Positions 14,901 through 24,394 are shown, counted from the stretch's first letter. The stretch is 64,000 nucleotides of DNA from an uncultured Megasphaera sp. (GCA_934193515.1 CAKPVJ010000001.1:124001-188000); one strand, 5' to 3'. The notes: generated by a model not told the origin, from the sequence alone. Translations and numbers: made by a program.

Positions 14901-16661
14901 ATATGATAGCTGTGACGTGTTGTCATATTCGTCAGTATCAAACGTCGGTCCATATATTTTTACCGTATCCCGTTCATAGTCTTTTTGGGCATTAGTAAAT
15001 GTAACTTCTACAGCATTCGCTCTATCCGATGTCTGCAAAAACGTTTCTTGAAATGTGCCGGAAATAATATTTCCCATGCCAAACATTTGAACGGCTTCTT
15101 TAGGTCCGTCCCAGCAGCAGCCGTATTTTGTGCCGAACAGTTCTACCATGCCGCGGCCTACTGCTGATACATATTTATTAACTACATCCAGCAATTCTCC
15201 CGATGAGTTGATTTCAATGTTTAGTTTGAGATTGAATGTATCACAATATTCCGCCCAATCGGCAAACTGCTGATACAGCATCAAATCAGCATTAGCACCG
15301 TTTGAAATGTATGTCCATGTCCCGGTTCTTGCATCTACAATATGTTCTGCCCGGTGTACCATATCATACGCCGCCCAAGCCGGGTTATCCGCCGCTTTTT
15401 CTTCGTATCCTTTGTCCGGATTGTATACCTGCACTACTTTTTTCCGTTTCATGAATTTTAGCGTCGGTGAGCCGGACAGCTGGTCTGTTGCCAGTGCCCG
15501 AATGCCAATCAGTGCAATACCTGGATATGCAAAATCATCATACACAACACTTGAAACAGCCGTCCACCATATGCGCGTTGATGCTCGTGTGCTAGTTACA
15601 GGATGCCCGCGGCCCACTACGCGTATTCTTACGTCATATTCGCCTTCCGGCAGGTTATCTACTCGATATTGCTTGCGAATAGCTGATGATTTCTTTCCGC
15701 TAATAGTGACTGCATATTCATTTTTAAAAAACGGCTTCCACGCTTCTGTTCCTTTGGCTGCATATTGCGCTTCTATTTTTACCCACGTTTCATCCAAGCC
15801 GCCCGAATCATTTGCATAATACAAGCCGTTTGAGCATTCAACATAGATAATAATTCCTTGTGTTGCGGTTCCGGTCGCTATATCGGTGCGCCATTCGTTT
15901 TCCAAGATTTCATAGCCAAGATTTTTAGTACTAATCGTGTCGTTAAAATTAGGAATCACACTTTGATTGTATTCTCCGTTTCGTATTTCAACGGATACGT
16001 CTTTATAGTTTTCTACCGGATTGTCATTCAGCTGAATGTCATAGATTTCAAGCGGTCCGTATCCTGCCGCTACCAGCCAGTTTAAATATTGTTTATCACC
16101 GTCATTGGTAATATATTTGCCAATCGTCTGCCCGCCGCTTCTTACTGTGCCGTACGTAATCGGAATGGGATTATTCTGCCCGCTTGTCGTACTAATGCCG
16201 TTCCATGAATACGTTGGATTTTCCGATGTGCCGTCAAAGCTTGGGGTTGCTGTTCCGAATGCCCGCTGAATCAATGTGCCGCCGATAAACATGACCGCCG
16301 CTGCAGCCATATAGCCGCCAATGGCTGCCCAGCCGCTAGCCGTTGCCCAGCCGCCGGCTACCATACCGCCAATACCCATAGACACTACCGACAAGGCAAC
16401 GGTCGCAATAATTAATAGAGGATTTTTTCCATGGCCTTTTCCAACTACCGGCGCAAATACGATAAAATCGCCATCACGTACCAAGAAATCGCCGTTAATC
16501 GTATAGCTGTTTCTTGATATTGTCATATCCGGCAGTTTTAGCGTCGCAGCGCATTCTTTTACATATTCATGTATTGTTTTTCCTTTTTCGTATTCAAGCC
16601 GGTATACTTCTCTATTAAACTGCGGCTCAAATGGATTTTTTACAAACACAACCGTAATCAT
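11913..16661 (-). CDS. Host specificity protein J with fused I-like N-terminus
   Basis: 1582 residues; central tail-tip protein contacting the receptor. Residues 1-75 are ubiquitin-like (FVKNPFEPQFNREVYRLEYE) and residues about 80-135 a Gly/Ala hydrophobic stretch: together they match lambda tail protein I, normally separate. The TipJ/phage-tail_3 region follows (residues about 140-780), then fibronectin III-like repeats (about 785-1120) and a C-terminal beta-rich fibre part. No frameshift seen across its length. Confidence 0.88.
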   Translation of the reverse strand: MITVVFVKNPFEPQFNREVYRLEYEKGKTIHEYVKECAATLKLPDMTISRNSYTINGDFLVRDGDFIVFAPVVGKGHGKNPLLIIATVALSVVSMGIGGMVAGGWATASGWAAIGGYMAAAAVMFIGGTLIQRAFGTATPSFDGTSENPTYSWNGISTTSGQNNPIPITYGTVRSGGQTIGKYITNDGDKQYLNWLVAAGYGPLEIYDIQLNDNPVENYKDVSVEIRNGEYNQSVIPNFNDTISTKNLGYEILENEWRTDIATGTATQGIIIYVECSNGLYYANDSGGLDETWVKIEAQYAAKGTEAWKPFFKNEYAVTISGKKSSAIRKQYRVDNLPEGEYDVRIRVVGRGHPVTSTRASTRIWWTAVSSVVYDDFAYPGIALIGIRALATDQLSGSPTLKFMKRKKVVQVYNPDKGYEEKAADNPAWAAYDMVHRAEHIVDARTGTWTYISNGANADLMLYQQFADWAEYCDTFNLKLNIEINSSGELLDVVNKYVSAVGRGMVELFGTKYGCCWDGPKEAVQMFGMGNIISGTFQETFLQTSDRANAVEVTFTNAQKDYERDTVKIYGPTFDTDEYDNTSQLSYDGITDYKQAYREGMFQLYCNMYMVRAVSFQADIDAIACTAGDVIYVSHDVPKWQVSGRIHSVDGNVVTVEAVMENYDNTKQYQFAYRASKTDTRYEVSCQDIKTIGSMTQLIIGAVPETPPAAGDIFDISEVAKGTKKFVVRSISRAQDFTREIEALEYNENVFSENYDIPQINYSNAEIPQKQAEPIDLQLRAEAYRRNNKIYKIIVSWNTTNKRYDGFNVYLSKDGSGWDAPVYTEDVTYTFDNLEAEKKYYIRVCSVLNKKESRSLQGSLFLSGTTSAITKAENVRAYTRYRQLKDGTPRYDVVVKWEPAGLEGRVYYKSNYVQAEEMVIEEGVPADQIGFLGGWTYAGIGANQVVIPQAVPGDTYKIAVSTADDDGNYISLEESPQTEIVVALKTMIPNTPDGFTISFNEKQVTVSWNDVTNSDIEYYEVRSDKNAGIESGALLARTNSTMAIIELKDRYGVLYLFAKNADNKYGNPAILEYKKEEPPTPAAPTLFKRLGGIGIRVDAIPVGCSGMNVYINDDDAIYSPNNSISYTCEEGIYNVCAAYTDYFGEGKKSLISTITIKMTIDKEWIDNESIGIEKIDKTIQDAIDKGIEAKNSVVQLVGNLNKADGAKNYSALVQLQDTINLRVKKGDVINQINVSDESILIDGKKVHITGDTVFDNNIIAKGMIQAGAVTADKLAAADITLGKNTATGVVAGAVKLDSDGMTVTGANGSSIQFGQNGMTFKDSLNNTFAALGRFCTGVANDGDTVKFASAWDVVPTVFLFPNQLQTSAVGYTNVNIWQHIEPLNITKEGFKVCCQSVLKAGSGGSFVVNTKIADWNLANNKSGQTYTYKLNVPTTATKAQINLTSILAGHTDRSRWSDGDDEGWDYYDYDTVLYAKYDLNGKTYSNYSEIARSSGSGDLQTNTPKQITLNNNSEITITLMFKAFDDEGEEINGGNGYLKDMKGTCTLQSYSLDAAGDSVIAHGTAGFIAIDPNSCPYTVTKG

Positions 16662-17071
16662 TTTTTATCTCCTACATATTCATAGAATCCTTCTATCACA
16701 CCACGCCACGCCGGTGAATCAATTCTATTTACACATACGCCGATTTTCGCCCGTATGTGTATAAATTTGTTTTTCCCAATATATACGCCTGTATGATTGA
16801 CTATACCCGGTGCCGTTCCCATGCGTATTGCCACCAGGCACGGTACCGGATACGGCGGTACACATTTTTTCCAATTCGGCGATACAGCCTGCTGCTGTAT
16901 AATGCCGTTTATTTTTTGGCAGTCGTCCCAGTCTGCGTTAAATTCCGGAATATGAATCCCCATTCTTCTATATATTTCTATAACTAGGCCGTAGCAGTCA
17001 AAACCGGTGCGCATATCACGCCCATGATTTATAAACGGAATGCCGATTAAATCTTCATAGTTAATCAACAT
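16658..17071 (-). CDS. NlpC/P60 tail hydrolase, lambda K-like
   Basis: 137 residues. Catalytic Cys in FDCYGLV, His in NHTGVYIG and a third polar residue in HIRAK define an NlpC/P60 peptidase. Lambda K proteins assemble in the tail tip and cut peptidoglycan cross-links at entry. Start at 17071 is supported by AAGGTGG and by overlap with the end of the L-like gene; the N-terminal JAB domain of lambda K is absent. Confidence 0.82.
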   Translation of the reverse strand: MLINYEDLIGIPFINHGRDMRTGFDCYGLVIEIYRRMGIHIPEFNADWDDCQKINGIIQQQAVSPNWKKCVPPYPVPCLVAIRMGTAPGIVNHTGVYIGKNKFIHIRAKIGVCVNRIDSPAWRGVIEGFYEYVGDKK

Positions 17072-17684
17072 ATATGCCACCTTGATCAATGCCGGGAAAT
17101 CCTCCAAAACGCTGACTCATTCCCCGTTTTCTGCAGTCAGTCAGTGACCGGTTGCACGTTTTATATTCCGTACCTTTATACCCGCACTGCGCACCAGCAA
17201 ATTCTTTATACCGGCACATGTTTTTAGTATATTTGCCTTCTGGGCGGCGGGAATGCGGGCTATATGATGTACCTACCGTCAATGTTACCCATTGTTCCGT
17301 TGCCGTCAGCTTTGTTACTCTATAATGTTCTTCTAGCTCCGGTATTGTGTTTTCTATCGCTTTGCTGTTGATTACTCTGATAATAATTTCAGCGTTATTC
17401 GCCCCGTTGCTGGCTTCTACATAATATGTCAATGCGTTGCTTGTATTATCTATTTTTATTTCAAAAGATGGAATACTACCGCTCTTGTCTTCCGATATTT
17501 TCCCCAGCTCAAAAGGAAATGCCTGCCAGATTTGATTATTCCATGTAATATCTTCCGTGTTATAGCATACCCTGATGGGCTCTATATCCTGCATCGGAAC
17601 AATGAGTTCCAGCAGCAGGATAAATACCCCGTCTGTATTCATTTTATTTTTTTCTTCTTTAGCTATTGAAGACAAAGATAACAT
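17061..17684 (-). CDS. Minor tail protein L-like
   Basis: 207 residues. The C-terminal third contains four Cys (CRYKEFAGAQC, TCNRSLTDC) as in lambda gpL, which holds an iron-sulphur cluster in the tail tip. Position between M-like and K-like genes supports the call. RBS AAGGCGGTG. Confidence 0.82.
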   Translation of the reverse strand: MLSLSSIAKEEKNKMNTDGVFILLLELIVPMQDIEPIRVCYNTEDITWNNQIWQAFPFELGKISEDKSGSIPSFEIKIDNTSNALTYYVEASNGANNAEIIIRVINSKAIENTIPELEEHYRVTKLTATEQWVTLTVGTSYSPHSRRPEGKYTKNMCRYKEFAGAQCGYKGTEYKTCNRSLTDCRKRGMSQRFGGFPGIDQGGIYVD

Positions 17685-17696
17685 AGTTTCACCGCC

Positions 17697-18047
17697 TTAT
17701 GTTTCCTGCAGCGTAATGCTGCCGGACATTCTATTTACCGCTTTTGTCGTAAATACTTCTTTGTCGGCATACCGCACATTGTATATTTTATTATCAATCG
17801 GCGATTGCCAGTTGAAAGCTATAGCAGAAAAATATACTTTGTTCTGCAAAAAATCAATGAGTTTATTATAATCACTCATTTTCATGTTTTCCCATTTTAA
17901 TACAAATGTTTTTCGGCTTTTCGTGAATTTTCGTCTTGCCTGCACTGTGCCGTCTTCAAACGTAGAACGGATGGATGTATCTTCTACATCCACCGTCGTT
18001 CCATAGTCCGGCTTTTCTATGTCAGGCCATTGAATGGTATCTGCCAT
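17697..18047 (-). CDS. Minor tail protein M-like
   Basis: 116 residues, beta-rich, starting MADTIQWPDIEKPDYGTTVD. Phage_min_tail family by position and pattern (FVLKWENM..SDYNKLIDFL). It follows the tape measure with a one-base overlap. Confidence 0.75.
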   Translation of the reverse strand: MADTIQWPDIEKPDYGTTVDVEDTSIRSTFEDGTVQARRKFTKSRKTFVLKWENMKMSDYNKLIDFLQNKVYFSAIAFNWQSPIDNKIYNVRYADKEVFTTKAVNRMSGSITLQET

Positions 18048-21000
18048 TACTTAACAGCTCCTTTTAACATCGTGCGTGCTCCCATGTAATCCGTCGCTAC
18101 CGCTTCCAATACTGTCGATACAATCAGTTTTTTACCGTCAATCTGTGTATCTGTTTTTGTTGTTTTAACTTGCTGACCGCCTTCATTAATAATGCGTACT
18201 TCTACGCTATCAATACCGGTTCCGTTTCCTTGATTTTTAGCAGCGCTGGCTAATATATTGGATGTTTCTCTAGCGTTATGCACATACCCGTTGCCGCTCA
18301 TTTGAATGAGTTCGCATCCTTCTTCCCCTGCCATATAGTACCCAGGTGTAATATAGCCGCCCGATGCAAAGGCTTTTGGCGTGCTATATGTCCATTTTGA
18401 AGCACCGCCGGCAAATGTTTCGTTGTTTAAATAGCTTCCTACCGCTGTATCACTGTATCCAAAATCAACGGTAGAGAACTTTGTACCGCCTGCCAAACCG
18501 AATGCTTGTAAAATGCTGTTCATGATTAAGCCTTGCATGATAACTTTCATCATTGTATTTAAAATCGTGTTGGCAATGGACACATATAAGTTTTTCATTC
18601 TTGTTGCAAATGATTCATTACTCGTTAGCATGTTATCAAATGTTCCTTCAATCGTTCCTGTTAATGAATTAAATCCGCTCGTCAATGCGCTTCCAATATC
18701 TTGTTGATATTCTTTCATGCTTCTGCCAAGCTGCATCAGACCTGCTGTCCAATCTGTCTGTGATTCCAATTCATGCAGTTTTTTCATATTTTCTGCCAAT
18801 TCTTTTTCCAAGGTCAGCCGCTGCTGTGCTGTCAATTTAGCTTCGTTAAGCATCTTTTTTTGATACGCTATAAACAGCTCCATTTCAGCTTGACGCCGTA
18901 CATTTATATTGCTCGTGGCGTCTTCCTGCAGCGTTCCCTGGGCATCCAAGTGATTGAGGTATTCTTCATGCTGCGTTTTATATAATTCTCGTTCTTTTTC
19001 CGCTTCTTCCGATTTTATTTTGAAAATCTGAGCCGCGGCATATTTAGCAGCTTGGACAGTATCTGTTTCGTTTTTCCCGAACTCTTTGATGTAGTCACGC
19101 ATTTTATCGTTGATAGCCGCTATATCCGCTGCCGCTTTATCTTGCAGCGCTTTCAGCCGATTATCTGTCCCGTTTTCCGTGCTGTATTCATCATAGATTT
19201 GGCCTATTTCTTCATTGCCTTTTCGTACCCTTTGCTGATATTCTCTATTTGCTTTGTCCGTAGCTAATTTTCTGTATTCATCATTCTTTCTTCTGGCTTC
19301 ATCCATCAGCGGCGATTTGTACAGTGTGTATCGTGCTGTCGGTGCTAGATTTTCACCGCCGCCACCCATGCTGTCATATACACCTCTTACTAAATCGGCA
19401 TACTCTCCACCGCCGCCGTACAGTGATACGCCTTCCCAAATATTGCCATTCGCGCCGTTGTTTATTTTGTCCATGAGCATCATGATACCGGCTAATGCGT
19501 TTTCATAATCATCGGTCTTATAATTGGGAAACATATCGGCTATATTATGCCGTTGGCCATCGCTTCCCAATATGTCTTGTCCATCCAAGACTTGAAAAAT
19601 TCCCGTTGCGCCGGATGACGCATTGTACTTTTGCGCGCCAATATTTTTTATATCACCGCCGCCCGACTCAATAGCGGCTACGGACAGTGCCAGCGGGATA
19701 TCTGAAAATCCCAATGCCGCCGCCGCTTTTTCAATAATTTGTACCATATCGGTTTGCGGAATGGCTGCCGAATCCTGAGAAACAGTCGGTTGTATCGTTG
19801 TCGTGCCGGCAGTTAATTCCGGCAGTGGTGTATGATTTTCCGTAAAATGGATATTGTCAGAACCGTAATATTCTCCGTTCGGTCCGTACTGCGTTTCGTA
19901 TTCGTCAAGTGGGGTTAATCCTATCGATGTCCCGTATGCCGCCAGTTGATGCCGCAGCTCCGCATCTTGCGCCAATACATCGTCAGATATGTCAAATGCT
20001 TCTCCGGCATCGTGATGTGATGAACCATCACCGTAGCGATGCATGCTCGTTACCGTCATTTCCTGCCCGGTCAATTCAAGATATTTTTGGGCTAAAAGGT
20101 GCATTTTCTGTGCCGTAGCGGTTGTTACCGCATCATCACCGGACAGCAACTCTTCTTTCCAGTTCTGCTCCGTAGAATATCCTGCACTTCCGCTGTCAGC
20201 ACCCGTGATTTTAGGACTGTACGTTTTTAATGTGACAATTCCTTTTTGTATATCTTCTTCTGTCTTTTTCCAGTCAGAAGATATTTTAGCCATGTCTATC
20301 TGCAGCTGTGTCCCTGTTTCTTCCAGTATTTTATTATTCAGCTGTTCAATGATGTTCTGAACATTTTTATTGGCCTTAGCTATTTTATTGGCATTTTCAG
20401 CAATCGTATCAGCATATGTTTTATTTGCCTGAGCTTGTTCTCGTGCCGCTTTTGTTGCTTCACGCTGGGCTTTGGCTGCTTCCTTCTGCGCTTTAGCCGC
20501 TTCTTTGCTGTCCGCTGCCCCTTCTCCGGTATACATTCCCTGCACTTGTCCCATCAGCGCACGGGTTTCCGGGTCGTTGAACATTTCTTGATAGAGTTTC
20601 AGCCCTTCTTTCATGTTTTCTTTTTGGGCTTCCGCTGCTTTTCGTCGTTCTTCTTCTTTTAGTTCTTCATCCCGCTGGGCAACCATATCCAGAATAGCGT
20701 CTCTATCTTCATCAGATACGCTGTCATTTGTCGGGCCATCTGCGCCGACCCCTGTATAATCCGGGACAATGGGAGTATTCGTGTTTTCACGACGTATTTT
20801 GCCGTCTTTGCTAACAACCCAGTTTTCACCGTTATAATAAAATGTATGATTTTTTTCGTATTCTGCCTGAGCGTCTACGAATTCCCATAATTTATAGAGT
20901 GCCGCGCCGATTGCCACTGCAACGCCGATCCAGCCGCCTGCTAAATTAAAAGCTAATGTAATCAGGTTTTTAATTGCATTTCCTGCTGCCGCTCCTGCCG

Positions 21001-22723
21001 TTACCGCTTTAACTCCTGCCGCGGTAGCTGCTGTTCCGGTTGCCGCTATGGCCGTTGTCGTAACGCCTGCTTGTGTTGCCAAGCCGATTTGCGCGGCTTT
21101 TGCCGTCACTGCTCCGGCTGCCGCTTTTTCGCCGGCCTGTAATCCCGTTACACCCTGAAGCTCATTTTGCAGCGTCGTTGTTACGATTTGTTCTGCCAGT
21201 TCCGCTTGTCCTGCTTTTACCAGCGTAATAGCCTGCGTCGCTCTGGCAGCCATCATTTCCGCTGCCGTTCCTTGGGCTTCCAATGTTGCGCTTGTTTCCA
21301 AAATTCTAACGGCTAATTCTGTTTCTCCAGCTCTCATAGCCGCTAACGCTCCGGTGAACGCTGTTTTAGCCGTATTGGCTACTGCAATTCTATTGGCTTC
21401 TAATTCTGCGTTTCTTGCCAGCTGGCTGCCCAATGCCGTTTCCAATGATATTTGTTTTGCAACGGCTGCGGTATTCATTGCTGCCCTGCCTGTAGCTGCT
21501 GAGTTGGTTGTAATCGCGCTCATAGACTGTGCAGCTATTTGCCGCTGTGCCGCCGCTTCTGCTTCAATGCGCAGTCTTGCTTGTTCTGCCGCTTTGCCAA
21601 GAAACGTATGGGCTTCCGCCGCGCCGGTTACGGCATTTCGATAATCCTGCACATAGTCAGTTATTTTTCTTCCTGCCCAAAATCCCATCAGCACTTCTAT
21701 GAGCGTGGAAGAATGCTGCGCCGCCAGTTCAATAAGCGGTACAACTGCCTGCAAAGCCGGTGCTACTACACGAGATACATCCGTTCCAACTTCAAGCAGC
21801 CCAGTTCCCAGGTGTTCTGCAACAATGGCAGCATCTCGTATTCCTTCAACAAATTCTTGATTGATGCCCGTTACAGTGCCGCTTGCTACATCAACTTGAA
21901 CAAATTTATCTGCCAGCTTGCCCATTTCTCCGGTAGCTTCTTTCAAGAGCGGCGTGGCTGCCATCCCGCCGATTCTGGAAATGGATTCCTTTAAGTGGTT
22001 TAATCTACCTTCAAACGTATCCAAGTAATGCCCGTTCGCTTCTATTTCACCGCGCAGCCGTTCTTTTAAAAAGTTAAAAAGCCCGTCTGCAGATTGCTTT
22101 GCGTTTGCAATATCCGCATTGGTTAAACCCAGCTGTATCCCAAGGGCCGTACGCTGTACATTGTTCCCGCTGATTAAATCTTTAACATCTCTGGCTAACG
22201 TGCTGCCGTCCAAGCCCATCGCTTTACCGGTTGTTGTCAATGCGCCGGCCAGCTGCATCGTCTGTTCCAGTGTCATTTTCGCATTTAACGCGTTCGGAAG
22301 CATAGATCTAAAAACTTCTGATATTTCTTTAGTACTTGAGCCAGTGACCAGCGCCTGGTCTGACAAATCAGACATCAGCTGTTTAGATATTTTTAAAGCA
22401 TCGTTCCATCCAATTTGCTGGTCTCCAATTTTTGCCATAGACATCAGCGAGCCTGCTAATGATACGGAGCCGGTTTCCATCGTTTTATAATATTCCAATG
22501 CTTCGCCAATAGCAGAATGCAGCGCATCGCTAACGCCATTCAAGCCGGCAATAGCTGTCGTATAAGCTGCCGTCATACTTAAAACGGAATGCATAGAGGT
22601 GAGACTGTTACCGAACGATTCAATGCTTTGTTGTGTATTTTCAGCATTCCTAGCCAGCTGTTGAAACGCTGCAGACGCATCATCTTTTGCAGCGATTCTT
22701 ATTTGTACATCAGTTGCTCCCAC
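18047..22723 (-). CDS. Tape measure protein with two wall-degrading domains
   Basis: 1558 residues, mostly helical. Residues about 60-330 are the TMP core; about 560-660 are Ala-rich hydrophobic helices; about 880-980 hold an M15-type peptidase signature (SSHHDAGEAFDI and DNIHF); about 1005-1130 hold a lytic transglycosylase-like domain (catalytic Glu in AAIESGGG, then ASSGATGIFQ). The protein sets tail length and passes into the host envelope, where both domains could open peptidoglycan. Confidence 0.88.
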   Translation of the reverse strand: MGATDVQIRIAAKDDASAAFQQLARNAENTQQSIESFGNSLTSMHSVLSMTAAYTTAIAGLNGVSDALHSAIGEALEYYKTMETGSVSLAGSLMSMAKIGDQQIGWNDALKISKQLMSDLSDQALVTGSSTKEISEVFRSMLPNALNAKMTLEQTMQLAGALTTTGKAMGLDGSTLARDVKDLISGNNVQRTALGIQLGLTNADIANAKQSADGLFNFLKERLRGEIEANGHYLDTFEGRLNHLKESISRIGGMAATPLLKEATGEMGKLADKFVQVDVASGTVTGINQEFVEGIRDAAIVAEHLGTGLLEVGTDVSRVVAPALQAVVPLIELAAQHSSTLIEVLMGFWAGRKITDYVQDYRNAVTGAAEAHTFLGKAAEQARLRIEAEAAAQRQIAAQSMSAITTNSAATGRAAMNTAAVAKQISLETALGSQLARNAELEANRIAVANTAKTAFTGALAAMRAGETELAVRILETSATLEAQGTAAEMMAARATQAITLVKAGQAELAEQIVTTTLQNELQGVTGLQAGEKAAAGAVTAKAAQIGLATQAGVTTTAIAATGTAATAAGVKAVTAGAAAGNAIKNLITLAFNLAGGWIGVAVAIGAALYKLWEFVDAQAEYEKNHTFYYNGENWVVSKDGKIRRENTNTPIVPDYTGVGADGPTNDSVSDEDRDAILDMVAQRDEELKEEERRKAAEAQKENMKEGLKLYQEMFNDPETRALMGQVQGMYTGEGAADSKEAAKAQKEAAKAQREATKAAREQAQANKTYADTIAENANKIAKANKNVQNIIEQLNNKILEETGTQLQIDMAKISSDWKKTEEDIQKGIVTLKTYSPKITGADSGSAGYSTEQNWKEELLSGDDAVTTATAQKMHLLAQKYLELTGQEMTVTSMHRYGDGSSHHDAGEAFDISDDVLAQDAELRHQLAAYGTSIGLTPLDEYETQYGPNGEYYGSDNIHFTENHTPLPELTAGTTTIQPTVSQDSAAIPQTDMVQIIEKAAAALGFSDIPLALSVAAIESGGGDIKNIGAQKYNASSGATGIFQVLDGQDILGSDGQRHNIADMFPNYKTDDYENALAGIMMLMDKINNGANGNIWEGVSLYGGGGEYADLVRGVYDSMGGGGENLAPTARYTLYKSPLMDEARRKNDEYRKLATDKANREYQQRVRKGNEEIGQIYDEYSTENGTDNRLKALQDKAAADIAAINDKMRDYIKEFGKNETDTVQAAKYAAAQIFKIKSEEAEKERELYKTQHEEYLNHLDAQGTLQEDATSNINVRRQAEMELFIAYQKKMLNEAKLTAQQRLTLEKELAENMKKLHELESQTDWTAGLMQLGRSMKEYQQDIGSALTSGFNSLTGTIEGTFDNMLTSNESFATRMKNLYVSIANTILNTMMKVIMQGLIMNSILQAFGLAGGTKFSTVDFGYSDTAVGSYLNNETFAGGASKWTYSTPKAFASGGYITPGYYMAGEEGCELIQMSGNGYVHNARETSNILASAAKNQGNGTGIDSVEVRIINEGGQQVKTTKTDTQIDGKKLIVSTVLEAVATDYMGARTMLKGAVK

Positions 22724-23045
22724 TGTTTAAAATCTCCCCTCTATGTTTTATTTCCATTTTTTCCAAAACTTGAATTTTTAAAAAATCTCCCGGTGCCATC
22801 TCTATATCCAGTAAATCCGCTACCAGCTTAACTGCATTGTAATCAAGCCCCGTCGGTATAGATACAACCGCGCCCATGCCGCTTCCAAAGGCCGCGTACT
22901 TCAACTGGGTATAGCACTTTGACCAAATCGTATACGCTTTCACATTTACCGGCATCAGTTCCGGCATTTGATATTCACATGTCTGGCAATCATCGTCCGT
23001 GCCCGATTCGTGGCATATTTCACAATATTCTGACTTTTCAATCAC
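22710..23045 (-). CDS. Tail assembly chaperone, frameshift part (DUF1799)
   Basis: 111 residues read from a GTG, with a CxxC..CxxC zinc-like start (YCEICHESGT, CQTCEYQMPE). The open frame extends upstream to the slip site at 23066-23072 (adding LKDVWQW), so it is probably made mainly as a -1 fusion to the preceding chaperone, like lambda gpGT. It overlaps the tape measure start. Confidence 0.8.
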   Translation of the reverse strand: MIEKSEYCEICHESGTDDDCQTCEYQMPELMPVNVKAYTIWSKCYTQLKYAAFGSGMGAVVSIPTGLDYNAVKLVADLLDIEMAPGDFLKIQVLEKMEIKHRGEILNSGSN

Positions 23046-23062
23046 CCATTGCCAGACGTCTT

Positions 23063-23401
23063 TTAGTTTTTTTCGGCAAATTTATCGGAATATGTCGCAT
23101 TGTATACTTGATCTGCAAAATAATAGCAGATGTTATTCGGCAAATCGTCAAAATTAAAATCCTGATATACGTGTTCTAAAATCCAGTCATAGCATTTTTC
23201 TTGCCGTTCAACGGCTGTTTCTTGTCCTTTAAACAACGTTTTCAAGTAGTTTAAGCCTGCTTTATCCAGTTCTTTGCGCTGTCCCCGTGTCAAAGCTTTG
23301 ATTTCCGGCAGCTTTCCTTCTTTAATGAGTTTTTCAATGGCTTCCTGTTGTTTTTTATACCGTTCCTGCTGTTTTTGTAATTTCTTTTCTTCATCTGTCA
23401 T
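23063..23401 (-). CDS. Tail assembly chaperone, G-like
   Basis: 112 residues, highly charged and helical (EEKKLQKQQERYKKQQEAIE). It lies between the tail tube and tape measure genes, the place of lambda G. It ends DKFAEKN at a stop directly after the slippery heptamer. Confidence 0.8.
   Translation of the reverse strand: MTDEEKKLQKQQERYKKQQEAIEKLIKEGKLPEIKALTRGQRKELDKAGLNYLKTLFKGQETAVERQEKCYDWILEHVYQDFNFDDLPNNICYYFADQVYNATYSDKFAEKN
23066..23072 (-). other. Programmed -1 frameshift site A_AAA_AAC
   Basis: In the G frame the codons are GAA AAA AAC TAA. Slipping back one base after AAC gives CTA AAA GAC and enters the DUF1799 frame exactly. The stop follows the heptamer immediately. Conserved G/GT frameshifts are known for this gene pair in siphophages. 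Confidence 0.85.
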
Positions 23402-23422
23402 GTTATTTTTTCTCCTTTGCCT

Positions 23423-24382
23423 TTAATAACTTTCGACATCATTAATTAGTATGACCGTAATAATGCTGTTTCCTTCATCATCGGCAAAATAGCCGCGATA
23501 GTTCAACGTTGCCGTAACTCCTTTAGGTCCGTCGATTGTCGGTGTTGCTTGTTCTAAAATCAATTCCGGAATTGTAAACGTCAAGCTAAATTTATCCCGT
23601 GTAAAGCTTAATTCCAATGATGTTTCTGTCGCCTCCATCGCTTTTTTCAACTGTGTATCATCGGTAAACAGTGTTTCAATATTGCCGGTTACTTCCGCAT
23701 TGCCTTCGTTGATGGACGGTCTAACAGACGAGCCGTTTAAACAAAAGGTATCTCCATCCAAATTGTTGTTAATATCTAACTGCATTTTTCGGCATGTAAC
23801 CAACGCTGTGCCGCCTTCTTTGACAGCAGCGTTGAAGTTATTGAAACGTGTTAGTTTTAAACTTTTAGGAGTTGTGCCGGCAGCTGTTTTCGTTTCTACT
23901 TCATTGGCCGCCATGGTGTCCACCGTATAGGTTGTTTCGTTGTTCCCTACCTGCGCCGTTAAAGAAAATTTATTCAGCTTCGTCCCCGGATACTGATAGA
24001 ACAACGAAATATCCGGAAAGCCCTTTTCAACAGTAAGAGATGGAATTTCATCCCCGACGGTAAACACGTGTTTATACAGTCCGTCTTCTCCTGCCGCACT
24101 CGTTGTCGGTGCCCCGAAAATTCCTTTTAAGATATTGCCGATGTTTCTTACATCCATCGGTAATTCCAGCTGCCCGGATGCATCCATTTGTCCGATAGCC
24201 GGTTCCACCGCATCACGGCGTCCCGTAATGGTGTTAGATTGAATTAAATTCTTTTTTCCCGTTAGCGCATTTTTATTAATCGGCTGTCTGTACCAAGCAG
24301 CGTCTGTGCTCGGAACGGTGCCATATGTTGTTTCAAACGCTAAATTGGTAATGGACTTCATGCCCTTTGCTTGTTTTGCCAT
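23423..24382 (-). CDS. Major tail tube protein
   Basis: 319 residues, beta-rich, starting MAKQAKGMKSITNLAFETTY GTVP-like. Position upstream of the chaperones and size fit a tail tube subunit. A region around residues 230-300 may be an additional Ig-like or tube domain. Confidence 0.8.
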   Translation of the reverse strand: MAKQAKGMKSITNLAFETTYGTVPSTDAAWYRQPINKNALTGKKNLIQSNTITGRRDAVEPAIGQMDASGQLELPMDVRNIGNILKGIFGAPTTSAAGEDGLYKHVFTVGDEIPSLTVEKGFPDISLFYQYPGTKLNKFSLTAQVGNNETTYTVDTMAANEVETKTAAGTTPKSLKLTRFNNFNAAVKEGGTALVTCRKMQLDINNNLDGDTFCLNGSSVRPSINEGNAEVTGNIETLFTDDTQLKKAMEATETSLELSFTRDKFSLTFTIPELILEQATPTIDGPKGVTATLNYRGYFADDEGNSIITVILINDVESY

Positions 24383-24394
24383 AGTTATCTCCTT

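Noticed and set aside
18513..22490. Several plus-strand frames of 60-150 codons opposite the tape measure gene
   Set aside because: They mirror the codon pattern of the minus gene, have no ribosome sites and overlap conserved domains.
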